Shown: positions 11,725 to 20,002 of the stretch, one piece after another
Position numbering within the stretch: the first letter of the stretch is position 1
How the letters are laid out: every line of letters starts with the position of its first letter
Source: Subtercola endophyticus
GTDB taxonomy: Bacteria; Actinomycetota; Actinomycetes; Actinomycetales; Microbacteriaceae
Reading direction: 5' to 3'
Length of the DNA: 64,000 nt
Assembly: GCF_021044565.1 (NCBI RefSeq)
Contig: NZ_CP087997.1
Coordinates: forward strand, 2,604,001 to 2,668,000
Translations under genes and position numbers: made by a program
Notes under the pieces: model-generated
Databases searched by the model: none
The model's input: the letters and a program-made list of their open reading frames with translations, nothing else
What the model was told of the DNA's origin: nothing

Positions 11725-11730
11725 CCTAGT
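11725..11730. repeat. right target-site copy of IS481 element
   Basis: CCTAGT directly right of the right inverted repeat, partner of TCTAGT at 10605-10610. The native trpS downstream sequence resumes after it. Confidence 0.7.
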
Positions 11731-11829
11731 CCGGCCCCAACCGCGTGCGCGACCCCCGCGCGGGGTGATCCCCCTCCCGCCCGGCCCCGCCGCCGCGGCC
11801 GGGCGCTCGCGCGCTCCACACCCCCGCCT

Positions 11830-11884
11830 CGCGCGTCGATTCTGGTCGCTATGATTCCCGCATTGCGACCAAAATCGACGCGCG
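11830..11884. repeat. intergenic hairpin, 20-bp arms
   Basis: Arms 11830-11849 and 11865-11884 are inverted copies agreeing at 19 of 20 bases (CGCGCGTCGATT at the outer end), with a 15-nt loop. There is no T tract and it lies about 25 bp upstream of a possible -10 box (CATAAT, 11909-11914) for the CtaG-like gene, so it could be an old trpS terminator, a regulatory structure or a repeat element. It shares its architecture with the hairpin at 54106-54152. Confidence 0.7.
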
Positions 11885-11985
11885 AACGAGGGTGCGCGGA
11901 GGCGCGCGCATAATGGAAGGGACGAGAGCCGCAACCAGCGCACCTCGCCGAACAGCCCTGCGCCACACCGCCCCGAGGAGCCGCT

Positions 11986-12879
11986 ACGCCTGACATTCTC
12001 ACGTTTCTCACGACGTGGCAGCCCAACGCGGTCGGGCTGGTCGCGATCGCACTCGCAGCGCTCGCGTACCTGGCGGGCATCCTGGCGCTGCACCGGCGCG
12101 GAGAACACTGGCGGCTGAAGCCCACTCTGGGCTTCTACGTGCTCGGCCTGGGTTCGTATGCGTTCATCGAGTTCGGGTTTCTCGGTGCCTACAGCCAAGA
12201 GCTGCGCTTCGCGTTCACCACGCGCATCGCGCTGCTGCTCTTCGCTGTGCCCGCGCTGCTCGCGACCGGCAAGCCTGTCGAGCTGGCGCGCGCCGCGCTC
12301 ACCGGGCGCCCGCTGCGTGCGCTGAACCGCTTTCTCGACTCGAAGCTCGTCGGCATCATGGGCAACGCCGTCTTCGGGCCGGTGTTCGCGCTCGTCGCGT
12401 TCTCGATCTTCTTGACGCCCGTCGCCGGCACGCTGCGCGCGTCACCGGTGGCGCAAGACGCGATCGGCCTCGTGATTCCCGTCGTCGGGCTCATGATGGT
12501 GCTGCCGCTGACCGAGCTCGTCGTGGCGCGCACCAGTCTGTTCATCGCTGCCGAGTTCATGCTCGCGTTCGTCGAGCTCGTGATCGACGCGATTCCGGGC
12601 ATCCTGTTGCGGTTGAACGACGCCATTCTCGACCATGCGGGGCCGATCACGACCGCCGTTCCGGGCTGGTTTCCGTCGCCGCTGCGCGACCAGCAGCTGT
12701 CGGGCGACCTGCTGTGGTTCATCGCCGAGATCGCCGACATTCCGATTCTGATTCTGCTGTTCATCCGCTGGTCGAAGCACGACCGCAATGAGGCGAAGCA
12801 GATCGACGAGCTCAGCGACGAAGAAATGGATGCCCTCACCCAAGCCCACCTGAAATCGTTCGGCAACCGCTCCGACTGA
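11986..12879 (+). CDS. CtaG-like cytochrome c oxidase assembly membrane protein
   Basis: Polytopic membrane protein resembling the CtaG/CaaX-type cytochrome c oxidase assembly factor of Gram-positive bacteria (caa3-CtaG), which helps install copper in the oxidase. About seven hydrophobic segments; the family-like block GAYSQELRFAFTTRIALLL lies near residue 67. Homology and hydrophobicity extend 51 codons upstream of the first standard start (GTG 12139): the frame reads DILTFLTTWQPNAVGL directly after GAGGAG, 5 nt and the triplet ACG at 11986. No ATG, GTG or TTG exists in frame there, so the natural start appears to be ACG (297 aa). If ACG does not initiate, the protein lacks its first membrane helix. 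The family call is fairly secure, the start is not. Confidence 0.75.
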   Translation, partial: TPDILTFLTTWQPNAVGLVAIALAALAYLAGILALHRRGEHWRLKPTLGFYVLGLGSYAFIEFGFLGAYSQELRFAFTTRIALLLFAVPALLATGKPVELARAALTGRPLRALNRFLDSKLVGIMGNAVFGPVFALVAFSIFLTPVAGTLRASPVAQDAIGLVIPVVGLMMVLPLTELVVARTSLFIAAEFMLAFVELVIDAIPGILLRLNDAILDHAGPITTAVPGWFPSPLRDQQLSGDLLWFIAEIADIPILILLFIRWSKHDRNEAKQIDELSDEEMDALTQAHLKSFGNRSD

Positions 12880-12895
12880 GCTGCGGCCGCTCGGC

Positions 12896-13978
12896 TCAGA
12901 CCGCGCGCACCTCGTCGGTGGCCGTCACGAGCTCCTCGTGGATGCGGCGCAGATCTTCGAGCAGAAAGCCCAGCAGCACCCAATGCTCCGAGCGGGGAAC
13001 CGCGATGCTCAGCGGCGCGGTCAGGGCCGGCAGTTCATCCGTCACCGGATCGGGTTCAGTGCCGGGCAGGTCGGCGTTCAGGATGACCAGTCGCAGGTCA
13101 TGAGCGGCGCGCGTCAGCTCCGACACGATCTCGCCCACAATCGGCTCGGCCAGCAGATCGTCGTCGTAGTGGTCGACCACGCCGCGCGCCATGCCCGCCA
13201 CCCGAGTGACGAGAATCGTGAGCATGGCCAGCAGCTGCCCGTCGCGCTCCAGCAGTTCACGGTGCACCGAGCGGCGGGGGTTGTATCTCAGGCTCTCCTC
13301 GCCCGCGGCGAGCGCCGCCGCAGCCTTCGCGCGCATCGGAGTGAGCAGCCTCGCCTCGACCAGCATGCCGGTGCGATCGGCGGCGGTCGACGGCGTGCTG
13401 AGCACGCGCGCCATGGTCTCGAGGATGTTCGCGACCTCGTTTCCGAGTGCTGCGACCCCTTCGTGCACCGGCTGAAGGGCCACAGGGGGAACAATCAGCA
13501 GGTTCACAGCAACACCGATGAGTGCGCCGATGACCGTCTCGATGATGCGGTCGAAGGCGTAGCCAGGCGTGGTCGATCCGAGAATCAGCACCAGCATGGC
13601 GCTGATCGGAATCTGCACCGATGAGGTCACGCCGAGCCTCAGCGCCCAGCCCAGAAACAGCGACAGCACGACGGCCAACAGAATCGCCCACGACGACTGA
13701 CCGACGGTCACACCCACGATGTAGGCGAGAACGACACCGATGATCACGCCGATGCAGCGCTCGAGCGCCTTGCCTACCGACTGATTGAGACTCGGCTGCA
13801 CGACGAGAATCGCCGCGATCACGGCGAACAGCGGGGTCGCGCCCTGCAGCAGAAGCACTCCGGCACCCCAGGCGAGAATGGCCGCGACACCCGTCTTCAC
13901 GACCTGCAGAAACGGAATGCGCGACGAAGAGAGGATGAGCTTTGCGTATCGGTCAGGAGACAGGGCGGCCACGTTCAT
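12896..13978 (-). CDS. FUSC-family / aromatic acid exporter-like membrane protein
   Basis: Member of the FUSC (fusaric acid resistance / ArAE) superfamily, 360 aa. About six transmembrane helices occupy residues 20-170 (VVQPSLNQSVGKALERCIGV is the conserved cytoplasmic loop); the second half is a soluble helical domain. Such proteins are often exporters of aromatic acids, but here this is only by family. ATG at 13978 has AAGGGG 7 nt upstream; an in-frame GTG at 14011 is less well supported. Convergent with the CtaG-like gene and divergent from the mannose synthase. Confidence 0.82.
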   Translation of the reverse strand: MNVAALSPDRYAKLILSSSRIPFLQVVKTGVAAILAWGAGVLLLQGATPLFAVIAAILVVQPSLNQSVGKALERCIGVIIGVVLAYIVGVTVGQSSWAILLAVVLSLFLGWALRLGVTSSVQIPISAMLVLILGSTTPGYAFDRIIETVIGALIGVAVNLLIVPPVALQPVHEGVAALGNEVANILETMARVLSTPSTAADRTGMLVEARLLTPMRAKAAAALAAGEESLRYNPRRSVHRELLERDGQLLAMLTILVTRVAGMARGVVDHYDDDLLAEPIVGEIVSELTRAAHDLRLVILNADLPGTEPDPVTDELPALTAPLSIAVPRSEHWVLLGFLLEDLRRIHEELVTATDEVRAV

Positions 13979-14069
13979 CCGTCGCCCCTTGACCCAGTTG
14001 GTGGCGTTCACACAACAACACTAGGAGCCTGTGCCGTATATTGGGGCAGTCCCAAAGAAAGGTAGCCCA

Positions 14070-14816
14070 TTGCCTGGAGCTGTCGTTGTCATCCCCACCT
14101 ACAACGAAAAAGAAACCATCACGGCGATCATCGACCGCGTTTTGGCATCCGACTCGAACGTACACATCCTGGTGGTCGACGACGGCTCGCCTGACGGCAC
14201 GGGCCGCATCGTCGATGGTATCGCCGCGTCGAACGACCGCGTCAACATCATGCACCGCACCGAGAAGAACGGCCTCGGCACCGCGTACGTGAACGGGTTC
14301 GGCTGGGCGCTCGAGCAGGGCTACGACTACATCATCGAGATGGATGCCGACGGCTCGCACCAGCCCGAGGAGTTGTCGCGCCTGCTGCTGTTGCTCGACA
14401 ACGGGGCGAACCTGGCCATCGGCGCGCGCTGGATTCCCGGCGGCAAGACCGAGAACTGGCCGTGGTACCGCAAGCTCATCTCCCGCTCGGGAACCACCTA
14501 CGCCCGCATCATGCTCTCGTCGAAGCTGCACGACATCACGTCGGGCTACCGCGGATTCAGCGCCGACACCCTGCGCGCCCTCGACCTCTCCAAGCTCGAC
14601 TCGGCCGGCTACTGCTTCCAGATCGAGCTCGCCTGGCTCGTCGAGCGCTCGGGCGGCATCGTGCGGGAGTTTCCGATCACGTTCGTCGAGCGCATCGAGG
14701 GCCACTCCAAGATGACGACGGGCATCGTGGTCGAGGCCCTCTCCAAGGTCACCACCTGGGGCGTTGCTTCCCGCCTCGGCCGCATCCCCAAGTCGCAGCC
14801 GCTCGCGGTGAAGTAG
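14070..14816 (+). CDS. polyprenol-phosphate mannose synthase (DPM1-like)
   Basis: GT2 enzyme that transfers mannose from GDP-mannose to polyprenyl phosphate at the membrane, giving the donor for periplasmic mannosylation. VVVIPTYNEKETI (about residue 5) and VVDDGSPDGTG (about 34) bind nucleotide; EMDADGSHQPEEL carries the DAD metal motif; 248 aa, with no C-terminal membrane domain. I chose TTG at 14070: GAAAGG lies 7 nt upstream, and TATATT (14037-14042), a likely -10, falls inside the longer frame that starts at GTG 14031. Shares the GDP-mannose pool with manC and mgtA. Confidence 0.85.
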   Translation: MPGAVVVIPTYNEKETITAIIDRVLASDSNVHILVVDDGSPDGTGRIVDGIAASNDRVNIMHRTEKNGLGTAYVNGFGWALEQGYDYIIEMDADGSHQPEELSRLLLLLDNGANLAIGARWIPGGKTENWPWYRKLISRSGTTYARIMLSSKLHDITSGYRGFSADTLRALDLSKLDSAGYCFQIELAWLVERSGGIVREFPITFVERIEGHSKMTTGIVVEALSKVTTWGVASRLGRIPKSQPLAVK

Positions 14817-14821
14817 CGCCC

Positions 14822-15184
14822 ATTGGCGCGCCGCCGCTCCTGGGCCCACGCCGGCTAAAGGCTCCGCACGCCGCTTGCGGCGTGTGGAGAGGCCGGTGGG
14901 GACGGCGCACCGTGCGACTGGATGCTCGTTCCCGAGTTTCGGCCGCTACCAACACAGAACGCGACGAGCGCGGTCGCCGCGTTCCGCCGACCTCGATTGG
15001 TTTGCCGCCGCCTCTGGGCCCACGCCGGCTAAAGGCTCCGCACGCCGCTTGCGGCGTGTGGAGAGGCCGGTGGGGACGGCGCACCGTGCGACTGGATGCT
15101 CGTTCCCGAGTTTCGGCCGCTACCAACACAGAACGCGACGAGCGCGGTCGCCGCGTTCCGCCGACCTCGATTGGCGCGCCGCCA
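14822..15184. repeat. 174-bp tandem duplication plus partial third unit
   Basis: Two consecutive 174-bp units (14822-14995 and 14996-15169) are identical apart from a few changes in the first 20 bp; a third unit begins at 15170 and stops matching after about 15 bp. Each unit contains an 8-bp inverted repeat around CACGCCGCTTGCGGCGTG and an imperfect palindrome (GAACGCG...CGCGTTC). It has no start signal or recognisable protein. A diverged, inverted relative is at 53957-54035. Near identity implies a recent duplication. Confidence 0.9.
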
Positions 15185-15203
15185 CTTGCTCGTGCCCCGG
15201 TGA

Positions 15204-15265
15204 CCGCGACATTTCCGGACGAGAGCGACCGCCGCGCCAGTCGCTCTCGTCCGCAAACGTCGCGG
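15204..15265. repeat. hairpin element, 25-bp arms (copy 1)
   Basis: Arms 15204-15228 and 15241-15265 match at 23 of 25 positions, loop 12 nt. The core CGGACGAGAGCGACCGC is repeated, on the opposite strand, at 60001-60043, where the same fold is part of a coding sequence. Together they look like copies of one small mobile or repetitive hairpin. Confidence 0.75.
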
Positions 15266-15378
15266 TGGCTCGGTGCGGGCGAGACAGCGTCGGCGTACAG
15301 CCACGGGATCCTCCATCCACGCCCGCTGCCGCTCTCGCCACCGCCGCGAGCTCGTTCGCAGACGAGAGAAGCCCCTCC

Positions 15379-15414
15379 GGACGAGAGAAGCAGTAGCAAC
15401 TTCTTCTCTCGTCC
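15379..15414. repeat. hairpin GGACGAGAGAAG, 12-bp arms
   Basis: Perfect 12-bp arms (15379-15390 and 15403-15414) around a 12-nt loop. A direct copy of GACGAGAGAAGC also lies just upstream at about 15361-15372. It shares the GGACGAGAG core with the hairpins at 15204 and 60001. Confidence 0.65.
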
Positions 15415-15563
15415 TCTGCGCCCTCTCTCGAGTGCACCGCGGAGGCCGCCCAGCGCCGCAGGGGCGGCGGCGCGCCACGTGTATGGCCAGCGGGGGCGGC
15501 GGCGTGTACGTCGCCCCCGCGTCTCCGCGGCACTAAGAACATGCTGTGAAACAAATCGCAGCA
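15415..15563. other. gene-free GC-rich spacer with GGGGCGGCGGC modules
   Basis: No gene is supported here. AGGGGCGGCGGC occurs at about 15462 and again near 15572, with a GGGGGCGGCGGC variant near 15492, each with CGCGCC or GGCC nearby; the arrangement recurs at 54040-54085 in the other repeat-rich spacer. The segment leads into the riboflavin promoter. Confidence 0.5.
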
Positions 15564-15592
15564 TTGGCCGCAGGGGCGGCGGCCAATATAAA
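15564..15592 (+). promoter_or_regulatory. promoter of the riboflavin operon
   Basis: TTGGCC (15564-15569) and TATAAA (15587-15592) are separated by 17 bp, an excellent sigma-70-type spacing. Transcription would begin near 15599-15600, exactly where the FMN aptamer starts. A small hairpin (ATTGGCCG / CGGCCAAT) overlaps the -35 and spacer. Confidence 0.75.
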
Positions 15593-15598
15593 CTAGCA

Positions 15599-15760
15599 AC
15601 GTGCTCCGGGGTCGGTGAGAATCCGAACCGGCGGTTATAGTCCGCGAACTGAGGGCTGCACGCGTCGCGTGGAGTTTCGAGGTTGATCTGGTGTGATTCC
15701 AGAACCGACGGTCATGAGGGCGTTTACGCGCCTTCAGTAGTCCGGATGGGAGGTGCACAC
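15599..15760 (+). ncRNA. FMN riboswitch (RFN element)
   Basis: The hallmark RFN segments are present in order: GGTCGGTGAGAATCCG and ACCGGCGGTTATAGTCCGCG near the 5' side, then CCAGAACCGACGGTCATGAG and TAGTCCGGATGGGAGG near the 3' side, closed by GTGC (15601-15604) pairing with GCAC (15755-15758). It binds FMN in the nascent mRNA and shuts off downstream riboflavin genes. The expression platform (15760-15833) contains a GGGTTCACCCC hairpin; I cannot tell whether control is by termination or by hiding the ribD ribosome site. Confidence 0.95.
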
Positions 15761-15833
15761 GTACCGTGTGGGTTCACCCCACCCGGTCGGGCGCAACGCG
15801 CATACCCGGAGTCGTCGATGACGAGGATTTCGG

Positions 15834-17147
15834 ATGACCAGCGCCCGCACCACGAGCCCGAGCAGCATGCTCGCGGCCGGTGCTGTCTCGCGCCAGCTCC
15901 CGCTCCCGCTCCCGCACCTGGACCCGCCCGAGCTCCCGTCGCCCAGCCGTGCCGAAGACGTGCACAAGGCCGCGCACGTGCCGCCGGCCGTTCGCGCAGC
16001 CATGCAGCGCGCCATCGACCTGTCGCAGAACGGTCCCACGTGGGGCGGCAACCCCCAGGTCGGCTGCGTGCTGCTGTCGCCCGACGGCCGAACGCTCGCC
16101 GAAGGATGGCACCGCGGCGCCGGCACCCCGCACGCCGAGGTCGATGCGCTGTCGAAGCTGACCCGGGCATCCGGTTCCCCCGAACCCGCCGCCCCAAACA
16201 CAACCACCAGAACCACCACCGCCCCACAACCCGCTCGCGGCGCCACCGCCGTCATCACTCTCGAACCCTGCAACCACACCGGCCGCACAGGCCCCTGCGC
16301 ACAAGCCCTCATCGACGCGGGCATCGCCGAGGTGTACTTCGCCGTGGCAGACCCGGGCGCCGAGTCCAGCGGGGGCGCGAGCGCACTCAGAGCCGCCGGC
16401 GTGCGGGTGCACCAGGGGCTGCTCGCCGAGCAGGTGGAGCAGAGCATCCACCCCTGGCTCACCGCGATGCGCAACCGCCGCCCCTACGTCACGCTCAAGT
16501 GGGCCTCGAGCCTCGACGGCCGCACGGCAGCGGCCGACGGCACGAGTCAGTGGGTCACCGGGCCGGATGCCCGTTCCGACGTGCACACGCGCCGATCCGC
16601 CAGCGACGCCATCGTGGTCGCGACCGGCACCCTCGAAGCAGACGATCCCAGCCTGACCGCCCGTGACCGCGCCGGAGCCCTGCTCGCCCACCAGCCGGTT
16701 GCGGTGGTGGTGGGGCGACGAGGAATCCGTTCGGGCGCACGCCTGCACGAGCATCCGTTGCCCGTACTCGAGTACCGCACCCGCGACGTGCACGCCGTGC
16801 TCGGCGACCTCTTCGCCCGCGGCATACGATCGGCTTTCGTCGAGGGCGGCCCGTCGCTCGCGAGCGCGCTGCTCTCCGAGGGGCTCGTCGACGAGCTCGT
16901 CATCTACCTGGCACCGATGCTGCTCGGCGGGCCGCACAAGGCCCTCACCGACCTAGGTATCGCGTCGATGAGGGATGCCCAGCACCTCGACATCGCCTCG
17001 ATCGACCTGCTCGGCCCCGACCTGCGCATCGTGGCTCGCCCGCGCTCTCGCCCCGCGGCGGCCCAGAACGGCCCGCCCGTGGCCGCCCGAGCTGAAACCC
17101 CGCGCCCCGCTACCCACCCGACCCCCGCACCCCCGAAGGAGCCTTGA
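15834..17147 (+). CDS. ribD: bifunctional riboflavin deaminase/reductase RibD
   Basis: Performs the deamination and ribosyl-chain reduction steps after GTP cyclohydrolase II. N-terminal deaminase: TPHAEVDAL (Zn His and catalytic Glu) and EPCNHTGRTGPC (two Zn Cys). C-terminal reductase: TLKWASSLDGRTAA (about residue 220), then FVEGGPSLASALL. 437 aa, longer than the usual 350-380 because of a Pro/Ser-rich N-terminal lead of about 45 residues, a Thr/Pro insertion (about 120-137) and a Pro/Ala-rich tail. ATG has GAGGAT upstream. First gene under the FMN riboswitch; ribE starts 2 bp after its stop. Confidence 0.95.
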   Translation: MTSARTTSPSSMLAAGAVSRQLPLPLPHLDPPELPSPSRAEDVHKAAHVPPAVRAAMQRAIDLSQNGPTWGGNPQVGCVLLSPDGRTLAEGWHRGAGTPHAEVDALSKLTRASGSPEPAAPNTTTRTTTAPQPARGATAVITLEPCNHTGRTGPCAQALIDAGIAEVYFAVADPGAESSGGASALRAAGVRVHQGLLAEQVEQSIHPWLTAMRNRRPYVTLKWASSLDGRTAAADGTSQWVTGPDARSDVHTRRSASDAIVVATGTLEADDPSLTARDRAGALLAHQPVAVVVGRRGIRSGARLHEHPLPVLEYRTRDVHAVLGDLFARGIRSAFVEGGPSLASALLSEGLVDELVIYLAPMLLGGPHKALTDLGIASMRDAQHLDIASIDLLGPDLRIVARPRSRPAAAQNGPPVAARAETPRPATHPTPAPPKEP

Positions 17148-17148
17148 G

Positions 17149-17892
17149 ATGTTCACCGGAATCATTGAAGAAGTCGGCGAGGTCACTGCCCTCACGCAGA
17201 GCGCCGACGTCATTCGGCTCTCGGTGCTCGCACCCCTGGCGGTCGTCGGCACGAAGCACGGCGACTCCATCTCGGTCAACGGCGTGTGTCTGACCGTGGT
17301 CGATCAGTCGCCCGAAGGATTCACCGTCGACGTCATGCAGCAGACCCTCGACATGAGCACGATCGGCTCGCTGCAGCCCGGCGACCGGGCCAATCTCGAG
17401 CGCGCGGCGATGGTGGGCGACCGCATCGGCGGACACATCGTGCAGGGCCACGTCGACGGAACCAGTACAGTGCTCGCGGTGAGCCCCGGCGAGGCGTGGA
17501 GCGTTCTGCGCTTCAGCCTCAGCGACGACCTCGCGCCGCTCGTCGTCGACCAGGGTTCGATCGCGGTGGCGGGGGTGTCGCTGACGGTATCTGCCGCGAG
17601 CCACATCGACGTCGACGGCGGGCACGGGCATCCGGATGCCTCGCGCGGCACCGCGGCGAACGACACTGCCGAGACTGCCGCACCCGACATCGCCGCACCC
17701 GGCGAACACTGGTTCGAAGTCTCGCTCATCCCCGAGACCCTCGCCGCGACGACCCTCGGCAGCCTCGCTGTCGGCGACGTCGTCAACATCGAAACCGACA
17801 TTCTGGCCCGCCACGTCGAACGACTGCTGTCGTTCCGCGGCTCCTCTAACACCCCTGCACAAAGTGAAACCCCTGCACAAAGGACGAACTAA
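17149..17892 (+). CDS. ribE: riboflavin synthase alpha subunit
   Basis: Dismutates two 6,7-dimethyl-8-ribityllumazines into riboflavin. The diagnostic N-terminus MFTGIIEEVGEV and the two lumazine-binding repeats are present (SVNGVCLTVVDQ in the first; SIAVAGVSLTVSA in the second). The second repeat is interrupted by about 35 low-complexity residues (DGGHGHPDASRG onward, about 162-190), making it 247 aa instead of about 200-215. Strong GAAGGAG precedes the ATG. TAATG overlap with ribBA indicates coupling. Confidence 0.93.
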   Translation: MFTGIIEEVGEVTALTQSADVIRLSVLAPLAVVGTKHGDSISVNGVCLTVVDQSPEGFTVDVMQQTLDMSTIGSLQPGDRANLERAAMVGDRIGGHIVQGHVDGTSTVLAVSPGEAWSVLRFSLSDDLAPLVVDQGSIAVAGVSLTVSAASHIDVDGGHGHPDASRGTAANDTAETAAPDIAAPGEHWFEVSLIPETLAATTLGSLAVGDVVNIETDILARHVERLLSFRGSSNTPAQSETPAQRTN

Positions 17893-19307
17893 TGGCCCTC
17901 ACACCCATGCCCGAGGTACTCGCTGCGCTGCGCGCCGGAAAGCCGGTGATCGTGGCCGACGACGAGACCCGCGAGAACGAGGGCGACGCCATTCTGGCGG
18001 CCGAACTCGCCACCCCCGAATGGATCGCCTGGATGGTGCGCAACACCTCCGGCTTTCTCTGCGCCCCCATGACTCCTCCGCGCGCCGCCGCCCTCGGCCT
18101 GCCGCCGATGGTCGAGCGCAACGAAGACTCCCTGCGCACGGCGTACACGATCACGGTCGACGCCTCGGAGGGCGTGACCACCGGCATCAGCGCCGCCGAC
18201 CGGGCGCACACCCTGCGCAGCCTCGCCGACCCGGCCTCGACGCCGGCTAGCTTCATCCGGCCCGGGCACGTGCTGCCCGTCGTCGCCGTCGAAGGCGGGG
18301 TGCGGCGCCGTGGAGGCCACACCGAGGCCACCACCGACCTGCTTACTCTCGCCGGCCTCACCCCTGTCGGAGTCATCGGCGAGATCGTGCTCGACAACGG
18401 TTCCATGGCCCGGATGCCCGATCTCATCGCTCTGGGCGAGCGTGACGGTCTGCCGGTAACCACTATCGCGGCCTTGATCGTGTGGCTCGATGCCGCTGAC
18501 GAGGCTGCCCGCGTGCCTTCGGCGGCACCGGACGCTGCCGCAGCCTCCCCCGCCGCCACCGCACCGTCGGCAGCAGCGCTCCAGCCTTCCGTGGCCCCCA
18601 CCCCCGCCGCTGCCGCACCGGCCGAGACAGCCACCACCGCGGCCTCAGCAGCTGCCAGCAACCCCGCCGCGGCCGCCACCGGCGCCCCCAGTGCGCTGCC
18701 GGGCATCGCCGACCGGGTGCAGTTTCAGGTCGAGACCGTCGTGCCGACCATCCACGGCGCCTTTCGCTTTCGCGCCTACCACGACCTCGTCACCGGAGCC
18801 GATCACCTCGCGGTGATCTCGGGAACCCCGCCCACCGCCGATGCCCTCGTGCGCGTGCACTCGGAGTGCCTGACCGGGGAGGCCTTCGGATCGCTCAAGT
18901 GCGAATGCGGCCCGCAGCTCGACGCCTCGCTCGACCTCATCGCCCGGCACGGCGGCGTCGTCGTGTACCTGCGCGGGCAGGAGGGGCGCGGCATCGGCCT
19001 CATCAACAAGCTGCGCGCCTATCGTCTGCAAGAAGACGGCCTCGACACCCTCGATGCGAATCTTGCCCTCGGGCTCGCGGTCGACTCGCGCGATTACACT
19101 GCGGCGGCCGCGATACTCGTTGACCTCGGCATCGAGTCCGTGCGCCTGCTCACCAACAACCCCGACAAGGTCAGCCAGCTCGAGGCGCACGGCATCGCCG
19201 TCACAAAGCGCGAGCCGCTCATCGTCGGGCACACCGAGGCGAATGCCGCCTACCTCGAGACGAAGCGCGACCGCATGGGGCACCTCTTTCCCGTGAACGC
19301 CGGCTGA
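17892..19307 (+). CDS. ribBA: bifunctional DHBP synthase / GTP cyclohydrolase II
   Basis: Supplies both riboflavin precursors. Residues 1-205 are 3,4-dihydroxy-2-butanone-4-phosphate synthase ([31 protein letters not shown]); residues about 275-471 are GTP cyclohydrolase II (Zn ligands in [34 protein letters not shown]). Between them lies an Ala/Pro/Thr-rich linker of about 65 residues that is much longer than in most RibBA proteins. Third gene of the operon; the ATG overlaps the ribE stop. Confidence 0.95.
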   Translation: MALTPMPEVLAALRAGKPVIVADDETRENEGDAILAAELATPEWIAWMVRNTSGFLCAPMTPPRAAALGLPPMVERNEDSLRTAYTITVDASEGVTTGISAADRAHTLRSLADPASTPASFIRPGHVLPVVAVEGGVRRRGGHTEATTDLLTLAGLTPVGVIGEIVLDNGSMARMPDLIALGERDGLPVTTIAALIVWLDAADEAARVPSAAPDAAAASPAATAPSAAALQPSVAPTPAAAAPAETATTAASAAASNPAAAATGAPSALPGIADRVQFQVETVVPTIHGAFRFRAYHDLVTGADHLAVISGTPPTADALVRVHSECLTGEAFGSLKCECGPQLDASLDLIARHGGVVVYLRGQEGRGIGLINKLRAYRLQEDGLDTLDANLALGLAVDSRDYTAAAAILVDLGIESVRLLTNNPDKVSQLEAHGIAVTKREPLIVGHTEANAAYLETKRDRMGHLFPVNAG

Positions 19308-19348
19308 CACCCTCCTCCCCTACCCACCCCACAACCGAAAGGCCCACC

Positions 19349-19855
19349 ATGAGCGGCGCCGGATCACCCTCCACCTCCTCCTCAGCAGGCACCCCCCTCG
19401 ACGGCTCCGGACTGAAGGTCACCATCGTGGCCGGCCGCTGGCACGACGAGATCACCAACGGCCTGCTCGCGGGCGCACACCGCGTGCTCGCCGAAGCGAA
19501 CGTCGCCGTCACCGAGATCCGAGTACCCGGAAGCTTCGAGTTGCCCGTGGTGAGCCGCGCAGCGCTCGAGGCAGGGGCCGACGCCGTTGTGGCGCTCGGC
19601 GTGATCATCCGCGGCGGCACGCCCCACTTCGAATACGTGTCGGATGCCGCGACCAGCGGCCTCACTCAGGTCAGCGTGCTGACGGGCAAGCCCGTCGGAT
19701 TCGGCGTCTTGACCCTCGACGACGAGGCGCAGGGGCTCGATCGCGCCGGACTCCCAGGATCGCGCGAAGACAAGGGCGCCGAGGCGGCAGAGGCGGCGGT
19801 TGCCACCGCACTCGCACTGCGCGCGCTTCGGAGCGGGCATCCACTCGCCCCCTGA
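19349..19855 (+). CDS. ribH: 6,7-dimethyl-8-ribityllumazine synthase
   Basis: Condenses the ribBA and ribD products to lumazine, the ribE substrate. Family motifs: [14 protein letters not shown] (about residue 27), [15 protein letters not shown] (about 58), [16 protein letters not shown] with the catalytic His (about 88), and [16 protein letters not shown]. 168 aa with about 20 extra Ser/Gly-rich N-terminal residues. GAAAGG precedes the ATG. Closes the ribDE(BA)H operon. Confidence 0.95.
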   Translation: MSGAGSPSTSSSAGTPLDGSGLKVTIVAGRWHDEITNGLLAGAHRVLAEANVAVTEIRVPGSFELPVVSRAALEAGADAVVALGVIIRGGTPHFEYVSDAATSGLTQVSVLTGKPVGFGVLTLDDEAQGLDRAGLPGSREDKGAEAAEAAVATALALRALRSGHPLAP

Positions 19856-20002
19856 GGGCCCCGGCGAGCGATATGAGGAGTAAGTTGTCGGTGGGGCCAC
19901 ACGCCCACACCGTCACATCGTGGTTGACCATGCGCCCGATCGACGCTCTCACCGCACCTGTGCTCTTGCACCCGTTCGCCTTCTTCATTGCCGAAAGCCG
20001 TC

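Noticed and set aside
11913..11993. 26-codon upstream reading frame ending at the CtaG-like start
   Set aside because: Its ATG overlaps the likely -10 box CATAAT, so it would not be in the mRNA.
14822..15184. Possible CRISPR array
   Set aside because: Units are 174 bp and contiguous with no spacers; no cas genes nearby.
14462..15640. Plus-strand open frame through the 174-bp repeats (repeated ATNTERDERGRRVP)
   Set aside because: The repetition comes from the DNA duplication; there is no start signal, the frame begins inside the mannose synthase gene, and the protein resembles nothing.
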